From: an uncultured Verrucomicrobiales bacterium
GTDB lineage: Bacteria > Verrucomicrobiota > Verrucomicrobiae > Limisphaerales > CANJSG01
DNA: 8,586 nt
Reading direction: 5' to 3'
Assembly (NCBI GenBank): GCA_946480965.1
Contig: CAMLMI010000191.1
Location: forward strand, 1-8,586
A program made the position numbers and the translations under genes. Below, one piece after another: positions 1 to 5,348 of this stretch; within the stretch, counting starts at the first letter, position 1; each line of letters starts with the position of its first letter. Under the pieces are notes generated by a model, which saw only the letters and a program-made list of their open reading frames with translations, was not told the origin of the DNA and ran no database searches.

Positions 1-791
1 ATGGCGTTCAGCACGGCCATGGCGAGGCCATTGCCCTTGTCGTTCGCCGTCATGCAGCCTCCTGTCTGGCGTTCGCCTGCGGATCGTTCTTCCGTCGGGC
101 GCGGAATCTTTCCGAAGGAACTGCGGTCGTCCACCGGTTCGCTTCTGAACGCTTCCGAAGCGTTCGAAGCTTCGTTTCCGAAAGCTTCCGAAGTGCGACG
201 TTCCGTCATCGGATCGCTGCGGAAGGTTGCGGAAGCGGGTGTGGTTGTTTCCGCAAGTGATGGTGAAGGTGACTGCGCTCGGGCGAGCTTCTGCTTCTCC
301 TCCTCGATGGCGTGAGCGACCGAACTCGGCGCGATGAAGTAGCGGCGCTCGTTTGGATCGAAGTAGGCGTCGAGCCGGGCGACGCCGTCCTTGTTGGGCT
401 GGCACCAGTTCACGACGCTGCGTTCGGTGCGCGCCACTCCGGCCGACTCGAACTGCTTCACCACTTCCTTGATGGTGAGCGTGTGGTCGGCGCGGCGCTG
501 CACAAAGGAACGGTTGCCGAAACGTTCGGAAGCGACGTCGGGCTCTACCGAAGCGTTCGGAAGATTTTCAACTTCGCTTCCGAAGCCTTCCGAAGAGTTC
601 GGAAGAGCGGGTTCCGCGCTTCGGAAAGGTTCCGAAGACCTGCGGTCGGCCTCCGGTTCATTTCCGAAAGGTTCGGAAACTTGCGGAACTTCCGCGTCTT
701 GATTTCCGAAGAGTTCCGAGGTTTTGAACTCTTCCGGAGGTTGCGTCTCGGCATCATGGGGGCCGCGCGCCAGCACATCGAGTGGTTGCAT
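1..791 (-). CDS. Partial DNA-binding-like protein with repeat-rich flanks
   Basis: An open frame of 263 codons starts at the ATG at 791 and leaves the window at base 1 without a stop, so the C-terminus is missing. An in-frame TGA at 827-825 and no other ATG between fix the start; no Shine-Dalgarno is visible. Residues about 104-165 form a compact conserved-looking segment (TLTIKEVVKQFESAGVARTE, then SVVNWCQ and DAYFDPNERRYFIAPSSV), which I read as a MerR-like or helix-turn-helix DNA-binding domain followed by a short charged helix (EEEKQKL). Residues 23-97 and 198-230 are low complexity with recurring S-E-x-F-G/R-N/S units and are probably disordered. The gene is divergent from the initiator-like gene at 873. 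A plasmid regulatory, partition or replication-accessory role is possible by context only. The family is not recognised by name. The reading frame itself is well supported because it stays open throughout in GC-rich DNA. Confidence 0.72.
   Translation of the reverse strand, partial: MQPLDVLARGPHDAETQPPEEFKTSELFGNQDAEVPQVSEPFGNEPEADRRSSEPFRSAEPALPNSSEGFGSEVENLPNASVEPDVASERFGNRSFVQRRADHTLTIKEVVKQFESAGVARTERSVVNWCQPNKDGVARLDAYFDPNERRYFIAPSSVAHAIEEEKQKLARAQSPSPSLAETTTPASATFRSDPMTERRTSEAFGNEASNASEAFRSEPVDDRSSFGKIPRPTEERSAGERQTGGCMTANDKGNGLAMAVLNA
110..710. repeat. Helically phased TTCCGAA/TTCGGAA heptamer array
   Basis: Fourteen exact copies of TTCCGAA or its complement TTCGGAA start at 110, 153, 176, 186, 525, 556, 578, 588, 598, 620, 630, 662, 672 and 704. 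Intervals within the two clusters are 10, 22-23, 31-32 or 43 bp, close to whole turns of B-DNA. Degenerate copies fill some gaps (for example 546, 682 and 714). None falls in 193-524, which encodes the conserved domain of the minus-strand gene. I found only three other copies in the remaining 7.8 kb (3639, 6740, 8433). The copies fall in all three frames of the gene. Confidence 0.85.
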
Positions 792-872
792 GGAAAGGGG
801 AGGGATTAGCCAATAAGACCGGAGTCATGCACAGATGGTGTGCGCCGCTCGGGTATGGGATAATTCTACCAC
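792..872. promoter_or_regulatory. Divergent intergenic region with candidate -10 (GATAAT)
   Basis: This 81-bp gap separates the minus-strand gene at 791 from the plus-strand gene at 873. GATAAT at 859-864 is a good -10 match for the rightward gene and would put the transcript start at about the ATG, implying a leaderless or nearly leaderless mRNA; no convincing -35 is seen. No clear Shine-Dalgarno precedes either start codon. Confidence 0.35.
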
Positions 873-1244
873 ATGGAGCCCATCGGAAAAATCCTCGAAC
901 GCACCATCCAGCTCGACACCCTCGACCCGGTGTCGCGCGGCGGCTTCACCCAGGTGCCCAACTGTGTGCTGCGCGATCCGACCCTCTCGGTCGGGGCGAA
1001 GCTCGTCTATGCCATGTTCCTCTCCTACGCGTGGCACAACCAGTCGTGCTTCCCAGGGCAGGACCGCTTGGCCGAGGACATCGGCATGAGCCGCACCAGT
1101 GTCACGCAGTTCATCGGTGAGCTGGAGCGCGCGGGCTTCGTTTCGATCAAACGTCGGGGGCAGGGGAAGACCAATCTCTACACCGTCCACTTCCAGGTGA
1201 AGAAAAAGTCCTCGTCGTTCCGTTCCCAGATGTCAGCCGGCTGA
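873..1244 (+). CDS. Replication-initiator-like winged-helix protein
   Basis: This is a 123-residue protein. Residues 26-106 match the helix-turn-helix pattern common in plasmid and phage replication proteins (HTH_36/RepA-like). The segment VPNCVLRDPTLSVGAKLVYA leads into helices, then FPGQDRLAEDIGMSRTSVTQ (60-79, turn and recognition helix), and a wing with RRGQGKTNLYTVHF (94-107). The family is often annotated only as a helix-turn-helix protein; binding to an origin or operator is the expected role. The ATG at 873 is the natural start, with a candidate -10 just upstream. The C-terminal tail is short and basic, and the stop codon lies inside the first of three 22-bp repeats, so the protein could bind DNA at its own 3' end. 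Relatives may carry longer tails; an early stop caused by the repeat is possible. Origin initiation is inferred; a transcriptional regulator is the main alternative. Confidence 0.75.
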   Translation: MEPIGKILERTIQLDTLDPVSRGGFTQVPNCVLRDPTLSVGAKLVYAMFLSYAWHNQSCFPGQDRLAEDIGMSRTSVTQFIGELERAGFVSIKRRGQGKTNLYTVHFQVKKKSSSFRSQMSAG

Positions 1245-1295
1245 CATCAAGGGGTCAGCGGGCCAACGCCCAGAGGTAAGCCGGTTGACCTCTCT
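1230..1295. repeat. Three 22-bp iteron-like palindromic repeats
   Basis: Three units occupy 1230-1251, 1252-1273 and 1274-1295 with an exact 22-bp period. Their cores are GTCAGCCGGCTGAC, GTCAGCGGGCCAAC and GTAAGCCGGTTGAC. Unit 1 matches unit 2 at 14 of 22 and unit 3 at 15 of 22 positions. The first is centred in a perfect 20-bp palindrome (1229-1248); the third is an imperfect 22-bp palindrome (1272-1293, two mismatched pairs). Dyad centres are 22 bp apart, about two helical turns. The array overlaps the initiator-like gene's stop and is followed by a locally AT-richer stretch at about 1291-1345. Length, phasing and position fit plasmid iterons; operators are the alternative. Confidence 0.6.
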
Positions 1296-1438
1296 CTATA
1301 GAAGAATACCCAGATGAATCATACCCAGCAGAAGAACATGGATGCGGCTTTGAAAGGGGAAGATCGGCCGACTCCGCCGAGGGCGATCTTCCCGAACCGG
1401 TCGAGGTCGAACCGGGTTCCGGGGAACGAGTCGCCGCG
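1289..1438 (+). other. ATG-less acidic open frame upstream of the methyltransferase
   Basis: Between the TGA at 1286-1288 and the methyltransferase ATG at 1439 the methyltransferase frame stays open for 50 codons but has no ATG, GTG or TTG. The translation is strongly acidic (it begins PLSIEEYPDESYPAEEHG and ends EPVEVEPGSGERVAA) and is protein-like. It may be the detached acidic tail of the initiator-like protein, put out of frame by the repeats, or plain leader sequence. No other gene is visible between 1245 and 1438. Confidence 0.3.
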
Positions 1439-2098
1439 ATGACGCGGCGGATCGTGGTCAGCCTCTTCGACCGCACCGGGATCATGGTCGAGCCGTGGGC
1501 CGATGCGGGGTTCACCTGTTACTGTGTCGATCTCCAGCATCCGCCGGGCACGACCGGGGAGGGGAACGTGCGCAAGGTCGGGGCCGACGTGCGGGAATGG
1601 CTGCCGCCCTTCGCCGAGGTCGCGATCCTCTTCGCCTTTCCGCCTTGCACCCACGTCGCCGTCAGCGGCGCGCGCTGGTTCCGGGACAAGGGTCTCGGCC
1701 ATCTGATCGGGGCGCTCGAACTGTTCGACGCTGCGGTGCGTTTGGCCGAATGGAGCGGGGCTCCGTATCTGATCGAGAATCCGGTGAGCACGGTCTCCAC
1801 CTATTGGCGCGCACCGGACTTCACCTTCGATCCCTGCGACTACGGCGGCCATCTCGACCCGCCCGGCGACGCCTACACCAAGAAGACGTGTCTCTGGACG
1901 GGCAACGGGTTCGTCATGCCGGAGCCGAAGCGTGTCTTTCCCACGGAGGGCAGCCGGATGCTGCGTCTTCCGCCCACGGCGGATCGGGCCGATCTCCGTT
2001 CGGCGACTCCGCGCGGATTTGCCCGCGCCGTGTTCAAGGCGAACCATCGCCGGGCCGCGCCAGACCACGCGCTGGGAAGGCCGTCAACCCCACCTTGA
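1439..2098 (+). CDS. Orphan cytosine-C5-type DNA methyltransferase (phage/plasmid type)
   Basis: This 219-residue protein resembles short C5-cytosine methyltransferase-like proteins of phages and plasmids. SLFDRTGIMVEPW (8-20) takes the place of the SAM-binding motif I (usually F-S-G-T-G), with Asp31 closing the following strand. FPPCTHVAVSG (67-77) is the catalytic Pro-Cys loop, Cys70 being the expected nucleophile. ENPVS (113-117) matches the motif VI Glu-Asn. CDYGG (133-137) and KKTCLWTG (148-155) are conserved in this subfamily, and the end RSATPRGFARAVFKANH (187-203) matches its usual C-terminus. At 219 residues it is shorter than restriction-linked enzymes and lacks a clear target-recognition domain. 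No restriction endonuclease lies nearby, so it is an orphan, perhaps protecting the element. Asp-Arg in place of Ser-Gly in motif I is a visible departure; activity and target cannot be read. Confidence 0.75.
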   Translation: MTRRIVVSLFDRTGIMVEPWADAGFTCYCVDLQHPPGTTGEGNVRKVGADVREWLPPFAEVAILFAFPPCTHVAVSGARWFRDKGLGHLIGALELFDAAVRLAEWSGAPYLIENPVSTVSTYWRAPDFTFDPCDYGGHLDPPGDAYTKKTCLWTGNGFVMPEPKRVFPTEGSRMLRLPPTADRADLRSATPRGFARAVFKANHRRAAPDHALGRPSTPP

Positions 2099-2113
2099 CA
2101 CTTCCCTGTTTGC

Positions 2114-2141
2114 ATGGCGCACAAACTATATTGGACTAAAC
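2114..2141 (+). other. Dif-like recombination half-site, left junction (attL-like)
   Basis: The left arm ATGGCGCACAA (2114-2124), centre ACTATA (2125-2130) and right arm TTGGACTAAAC (2131-2141) follow the 11-6-11 plan of Xer/dif sites. The left arm and centre look like host sequence; the right arm is the start of the 309-bp unit. By eye the 28 bp match E. coli dif at about 17 positions. Confidence 0.5.
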
Positions 2142-2439
2142 CGCTGCGCGGAGATCCCTCGGGGCTTGCAGGCGAGCCGGGGCCTTTTCTGCAAAATTGA
2201 CGGGGCCTTGACACCCCGCGCTTTTCATTGCGTTGCCACTCTTCGATGGCCGAAGGGAACTGGAGCCGATGTCTGTCGGGTGAACACCAGACGAGCGCTG
2301 GTGCGACTCTCCAGCCGAACAAACAGTTCTGCGTTTTGAGACCGCAACCGAGACGGGACGTCGGTTTGTGGGCTCGGGGTCGATCAACGAAAACGGCTCA
2401 ACCGAGCCGTGGTTTGGAAACCATGTCGCAGGTGTTTCA
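2131..2439 (+). mobile_element. 309-bp non-coding cassette-like unit, copy 1
   Basis: This is the first of two directly repeated 309-bp units that appear identical. Placement is ambiguous by 4 bp because ATTG is shared at all three boundaries (2130, 2439 and 2748). No convincing protein is encoded on either strand. The unit carries several hairpins: GCTGG/CCAGC (2297-2315), ACGGCTC/GAGCCGT with a 4-nt loop (2393-2410), and TGGTTT/AAACCA with a GG loop (2410-2423) beside its right end. It may specify an RNA, or be a minimal unit mobilised by the downstream recombinase. Confidence 0.7.
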
Positions 2440-2450
2440 TTGGACTAAAC
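2423..2450 (+). other. Unit-unit junction recombination site
   Basis: The arm ATGTCGCAGGT (2423-2433), centre GTTTCA (2434-2439) and arm TTGGACTAAAC (2440-2450) lie where copy 1 meets copy 2. It is what a circularised 309-bp unit would carry at its closed junction. The left arm matches ATGGCGCACAA of the left site at 7 of 11 positions. Confidence 0.45.
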
Positions 2451-2748
2451 CGCTGCGCGGAGATCCCTCGGGGCTTGCAGGCGAGCCGGGGCCTTTTCTG
2501 CAAAATTGACGGGGCCTTGACACCCCGCGCTTTTCATTGCGTTGCCACTCTTCGATGGCCGAAGGGAACTGGAGCCGATGTCTGTCGGGTGAACACCAGA
2601 CGAGCGCTGGTGCGACTCTCCAGCCGAACAAACAGTTCTGCGTTTTGAGACCGCAACCGAGACGGGACGTCGGTTTGTGGGCTCGGGGTCGATCAACGAA
2701 AACGGCTCAACCGAGCCGTGGTTTGGAAACCATGTCGCAGGTGTTTCA
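2440..2748 (+). mobile_element. 309-bp non-coding cassette-like unit, copy 2
   Basis: Second copy, offset exactly 309 bp from the first and with no difference that I could find, so the duplication is recent, kept uniform, or an assembly effect. It ends in GTTTCA and is followed by the arm TTGTGCGACAT rather than another TTGGACTAAAC, which marks the end of the array. Confidence 0.7.
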
Positions 2749-2759
2749 TTGTGCGACAT
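2732..2759 (+). other. Dif-like recombination site, right junction (attR-like)
   Basis: The arm ATGTCGCAGGT (2732-2742), centre GTTTCA (2743-2748) and arm TTGTGCGACAT (2749-2759) lie at the array end, 63 bp before the recombinase start. The site sits in a perfect 11-bp inverted repeat, ACCATGTCGCA (2729-2739) against TGCGACATGGT (2752-2762), with a 12-bp spacer. Confidence 0.55.
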
Positions 2760-2822
2760 GGTCGATTGCGGCTCTCCGTGCCGCTGTTGGGCGTGGCCGA
2801 GCCGGGCGATGTTCGCATCGCC

Positions 2823-3695
2823 ATGAACCCTCTCCGCCAAAAGCTGATCGACGAAATGGAGCTGCGCGGCTTCGCGCCCTCTTCCCGCGACAACTACACC
2901 GGGGTCATCCATCGGATGGCCCGGCATTTCAACCGGCCGCCCGACCGGATCACGGACGACGAACTCAAGGGGTATCTGCTGCATCTGCTCCGGGAACAGC
3001 AGTTCGCACCGGCCACGATGGTGGTGACGGTCAGCGCGCTGCGGTTCTTCTACCGCCATGTGCTGCAGCGTCCGCTGGGCAACGTGGAAGCGGCGCTGCC
3101 CAGGATGCGCAAACGTATTGTCCGCCCCCGGGTCTACAGCCCCGGCGAGATCGAACGCCTCCTCACGTCGGAGGGGCTCGCCCTCAAGCATCGGGCTTTG
3201 CTGATGACGACCTACGCCGCCGGCCTGCGGGTCTCGGAGGTCTGCCGCCTCAAGCCCGGCGACATCCTGTCCGAGCGGATGCAGATCCGCATCGAGCAGG
3301 GCAAGGGGCACAAGGACCGCTACACGATGCTGTCGCCCAAACTGCTCGATGTGCTGCGCACGTATTGGCGGACTTATCGCCCGCAAACCTGGCTGTTCCC
3401 CGGTGAGCCGGACTTCACCCGGCCGTTGACGCCCCGCAGCGCCGAGCGCGCCTTCCACAAGGCGGCGCGGCTGGCCGGACTGCCCGGCCACGGCGGCATT
3501 CATGCCCTGCGCCATAGTTTCGCCACGCACCTGCTGGAAGCCGGCATGGACGTGGTCTCGCTCCAGCGGCTGCTCGGCCACCGCAGCCTCGCCACGACCG
3601 CGACCTATCTGCATCTGCGGCGGGAACGCCTGGACCAGTTCCGAAGCCCGCTCGATCTGATCGAGTTCACCTCCGCCCGCCCAATCGGCCACTGA
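2823..3695 (+). CDS. Tyrosine recombinase / site-specific integrase (XerC/D-like)
   Basis: This 290-residue tyrosine recombinase has a complete catalytic set. Arg136 lies in AAGLRVSEV, Lys161 in the beta-hairpin GKGHKDR, His227 and Arg230 in HALRHSFATH, His253 in LLGHRSLATT, and the nucleophile is Tyr262 in TATYLHL. Residues 1-95 form the N-terminal core-binding (SAM-like) domain (MNPLRQKLIDEMELRGFAPS onward). Size and layout match Xer-type proteins and the integrases that precede some IS91 transposases. An upstream ATG at 2718 would extend it 35 codons into the 309-bp repeat, so 2823 is preferred on family length and content; no strong Shine-Dalgarno is seen. It stops 3 bp before the transposase ATG, so the two are probably co-transcribed. 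Lying 63 bp from a dif-like site, it is the obvious candidate enzyme for the tandem 309-bp units. Confidence 0.92.
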   Translation: MNPLRQKLIDEMELRGFAPSSRDNYTGVIHRMARHFNRPPDRITDDELKGYLLHLLREQQFAPATMVVTVSALRFFYRHVLQRPLGNVEAALPRMRKRIVRPRVYSPGEIERLLTSEGLALKHRALLMTTYAAGLRVSEVCRLKPGDILSERMQIRIEQGKGHKDRYTMLSPKLLDVLRTYWRTYRPQTWLFPGEPDFTRPLTPRSAERAFHKAARLAGLPGHGGIHALRHSFATHLLEAGMDVVSLQRLLGHRSLATTATYLHLRRERLDQFRSPLDLIEFTSARPIGH

Positions 3696-3698
3696 ACC

Positions 3699-4901
3699 AT
3701 GCCACCCCGGTGTTCCGGGGCGGAGGCAAGTTCGGGACCCACCGTCGGCGAGGTGCTCCGCATCGGCCTGCCCACGCATGTGGCGTCCCACCGCCTGCCG
3801 CCCCATCATTGGAAGGCGCTCCGTGCCGTGATGCAGTGCCGCACCGCCGCTCTCGGAGGCCATCTCTACGAATGCCGCCAATGCGGCCGGGAACATTTCG
3901 TCCCTCATTCCTGCCGCAACCGCCACTGTCCCGCCTGCCAAGGGGCGAACGGATTCGACTGGCTCACTCGCCAGACGGAGCTGCTCCTGCCCGTGCCCTA
4001 TTTCCATCTCGTCTTCACCCTGCCGCACGCTCTCAACCCGATCATCCGGCAGAACCAGGCCGCGCTCTACCGGCTGCTCTTCGACGCCGCCTCGGCGACG
4101 TTGCTGGAGTTCGGTCGGAGCCGTTTCCAAGCCCGGATCGGCGTCACCGCCGTCCTCCACACCTGGAGCCAGACCCTGCTCGACCACTACCACCTCCATG
4201 CCATCGTCACCGGCGGTGGTCTGCGCGACGACGGCGGCTGGAGCCCGGCCAAGCCGCACTGGCTCTTTCCGGTGCGAGCCCTTTCGACCGTCTACCGCGC
4301 CAAGTTCCGCGACGGTCTCACGGCGCTGTTCAACGACGGCAAGCTGGAGTTCCACGGAGAAATCCAGCTGTTGGCGGATGCCCGTCGGTTCCATCAGATC
4401 CTGCGTCGGGCCTGCCGACCCCAATGGGTCGTCTATGCCAAGCGCCCCTTTGCCGGCCCCGCCCAGGTGCTGGCCTATCTTTCGCGCTACACCCACCGCG
4501 TCGCCATCGACAACCGTCGCCTGATCGGGCTCGACCGCCCGGGTTCCCGGCTCACGTTCGCCTACAAGGACTACACGGATCAGGCCCGTCGAAAGACCAT
4601 GACGCTCGACGTGTCCGAGTTCATCCGCCGCTTCCGCCTCCATCTGCTCCCGCCCCGCTTCGTCAAAATCCGGCACTACGGCCTGCTCTCGAACCGGAAC
4701 CGGCACGCGCAGATCCGCCAGGCCAGGGACGCGCTGGACGCCCTGCCTCCCGGCACCACGACCGTCGTGCCGAAAACCAAACCGGACGTCGCCCTGTCCA
4801 AACCGCAGGTTTGTCCCCACTGCCAAGCGCCGTCGCTCGTGCTCGTGCGCATTCTCCACCCCGTTCGCCCACCACGCCCGCAACTCCTCGATTCCTCATG
4901 A
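3699..4901 (+). CDS. IS91-family transposase (HUH, Y2 type)
   Basis: This 400-residue rolling-circle (HUH) transposase of the IS91 family looks intact. An N-terminal zinc-binding segment has Cys59, Cys62, Cys72, Cys77 and Cys80 (CRQCGREHF, then CRNRHCPACQ). The metal-binding HUH motif is His165-Leu-His167 in HYHLHAIVTGGGL (163-175). The paired catalytic tyrosines Tyr260 and Tyr264 lie in YLSRYTHRVAI, the Y2 arrangement typical of IS91 rather than ISCR single-tyrosine proteins. FVKIRHYGLLSNRNR (321-335) is the usual C-terminal signature, followed by a CPHC pair (Cys372, Cys375). The enzyme nicks and moves single-stranded DNA between terIS and oriIS ends. The start is 3 bp after the recombinase stop. 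Tight spacing and matching GC-rich codon use suggest one transcript. I could not define oriIS with confidence. Confidence 0.93.
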   Translation: MPPRCSGAEASSGPTVGEVLRIGLPTHVASHRLPPHHWKALRAVMQCRTAALGGHLYECRQCGREHFVPHSCRNRHCPACQGANGFDWLTRQTELLLPVPYFHLVFTLPHALNPIIRQNQAALYRLLFDAASATLLEFGRSRFQARIGVTAVLHTWSQTLLDHYHLHAIVTGGGLRDDGGWSPAKPHWLFPVRALSTVYRAKFRDGLTALFNDGKLEFHGEIQLLADARRFHQILRRACRPQWVVYAKRPFAGPAQVLAYLSRYTHRVAIDNRRLIGLDRPGSRLTFAYKDYTDQARRKTMTLDVSEFIRRFRLHLLPPRFVKIRHYGLLSNRNRHAQIRQARDALDALPPGTTTVVPKTKPDVALSKPQVCPHCQAPSLVLVRILHPVRPPRPQLLDSS

Positions 4902-5348
4902 TACGAAGGCGTGCCCCATCCTTGGTCGGATCATCGTCCCGCACGAAGCCGCTTGTGCAGGGGCCATGCACCCGTGTTGTCCATTTCGACCGCGTCCCAT
5001 CAGAGAGACGCCCGCCCTTGATGCCGCGCCGCCCATCACCCCAGTCAGCTTCACTTGGGCAGCCCAACGGTGGCTTCAAGCGGTGCCCTTCCGCTCCCGC
5101 CCACTCAACGCAGCGCGCCAATCTCCGATACTTTCCCCTATAGCCCCGGCTCTACAAGCTGAAGCCGCAGACGGTTTCGCCCAATGGCGTTGTATCCGCC
5201 ACGGCCTCGATGCCCTCTGGATTATTTCACAAAAACCAACCGGCCGTAGCGGATATAACGCTAAGCATTGTGCGACACGGTTCGCACGGCTTAACCCGGC
5301 CCTTTCGCCGCTTTACTCCTTTTGCTCCACGCTTCTACCTTCCCGGCG
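4902..5348 (+). other. Non-coding 3' region of the IS91-type module
   Basis: No convincing gene lies in these 447 bp on either strand. Most of it is probably the 3' non-coding part of the IS91-type module, where an oriIS would be expected. The recognisable structure is at 5248-5295: a TATAAC box, the right-arm copy TTGTGCGACAC (5268-5278), and a nested hairpin. GTTC, a tetranucleotide known to flank IS91 insertions, occurs at 5280-5283, but four bases are weak evidence. Confidence 0.5.
5262..5293 (+). other. Nested hairpin overlapping the distal recombination arm
   Basis: TAAGC (5262-5266) pairs with GCTTA (5289-5293), and GTGCGA (5270-5275) pairs with TCGCAC (5282-5287) around the 6-nt loop CACGGT. 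The hairpin covers the right-arm copy TTGTGCGACAC. It could be an oriIS-type hairpin, a folded recombination site, or chance. Confidence 0.45.

Larger units (their letters stand above)
2749..5267 (+). mobile_element. Putative recombinase plus IS91-type module
   Basis: A module of about 2.5 kb holds a tyrosine recombinase and an IS91-family transposase in tandem. CATTGTGCGACA occurs exactly at its left (2747-2758) and right (5266-5277) limits, continuing as TGGT and CGGT. Some IS91-family elements are known to carry an upstream tyrosine-recombinase gene, which agrees. The limits are inferred from these direct repeats; classical IS91 ends are not direct repeats, so the true ends could lie elsewhere. 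Confidence 0.5.

Noticed and set aside
391..702. Plus-strand frames rich in Ser-Glu and Phe-Gly over the left end
   Set aside because: They come from the same heptamers read on the opposite strand; the minus-strand frame is open throughout and contains the conserved central segment.
2095..2132. A promoter made of TTGACA (2095-2100) and TATATT (2127-2132)
   Set aside because: The 26-bp spacer is far too long for sigma-70, and GA/GC spacing does not fit a sigma-54 site either.
2131..2748. A CRISPR-like array
   Set aside because: There are only two 309-bp units in direct contact, with no spacers and no cas genes.
2445..4883. An 812-codon open frame on the minus strand
   Set aside because: It is antisense to the complete recombinase and IS91 transposase, runs on into the 309-bp repeat, and has no recognisable domain; it follows from GC-rich codon use on the other strand.
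2114..5295. A classical integron with attI and attC sites
   Set aside because: The recombinase looks Xer/IS91-associated rather than IntI, and no attC with paired RYYYAAC and GTTRRRY boxes was found; a lone GCTTAAC at 5289-5295 is not enough.
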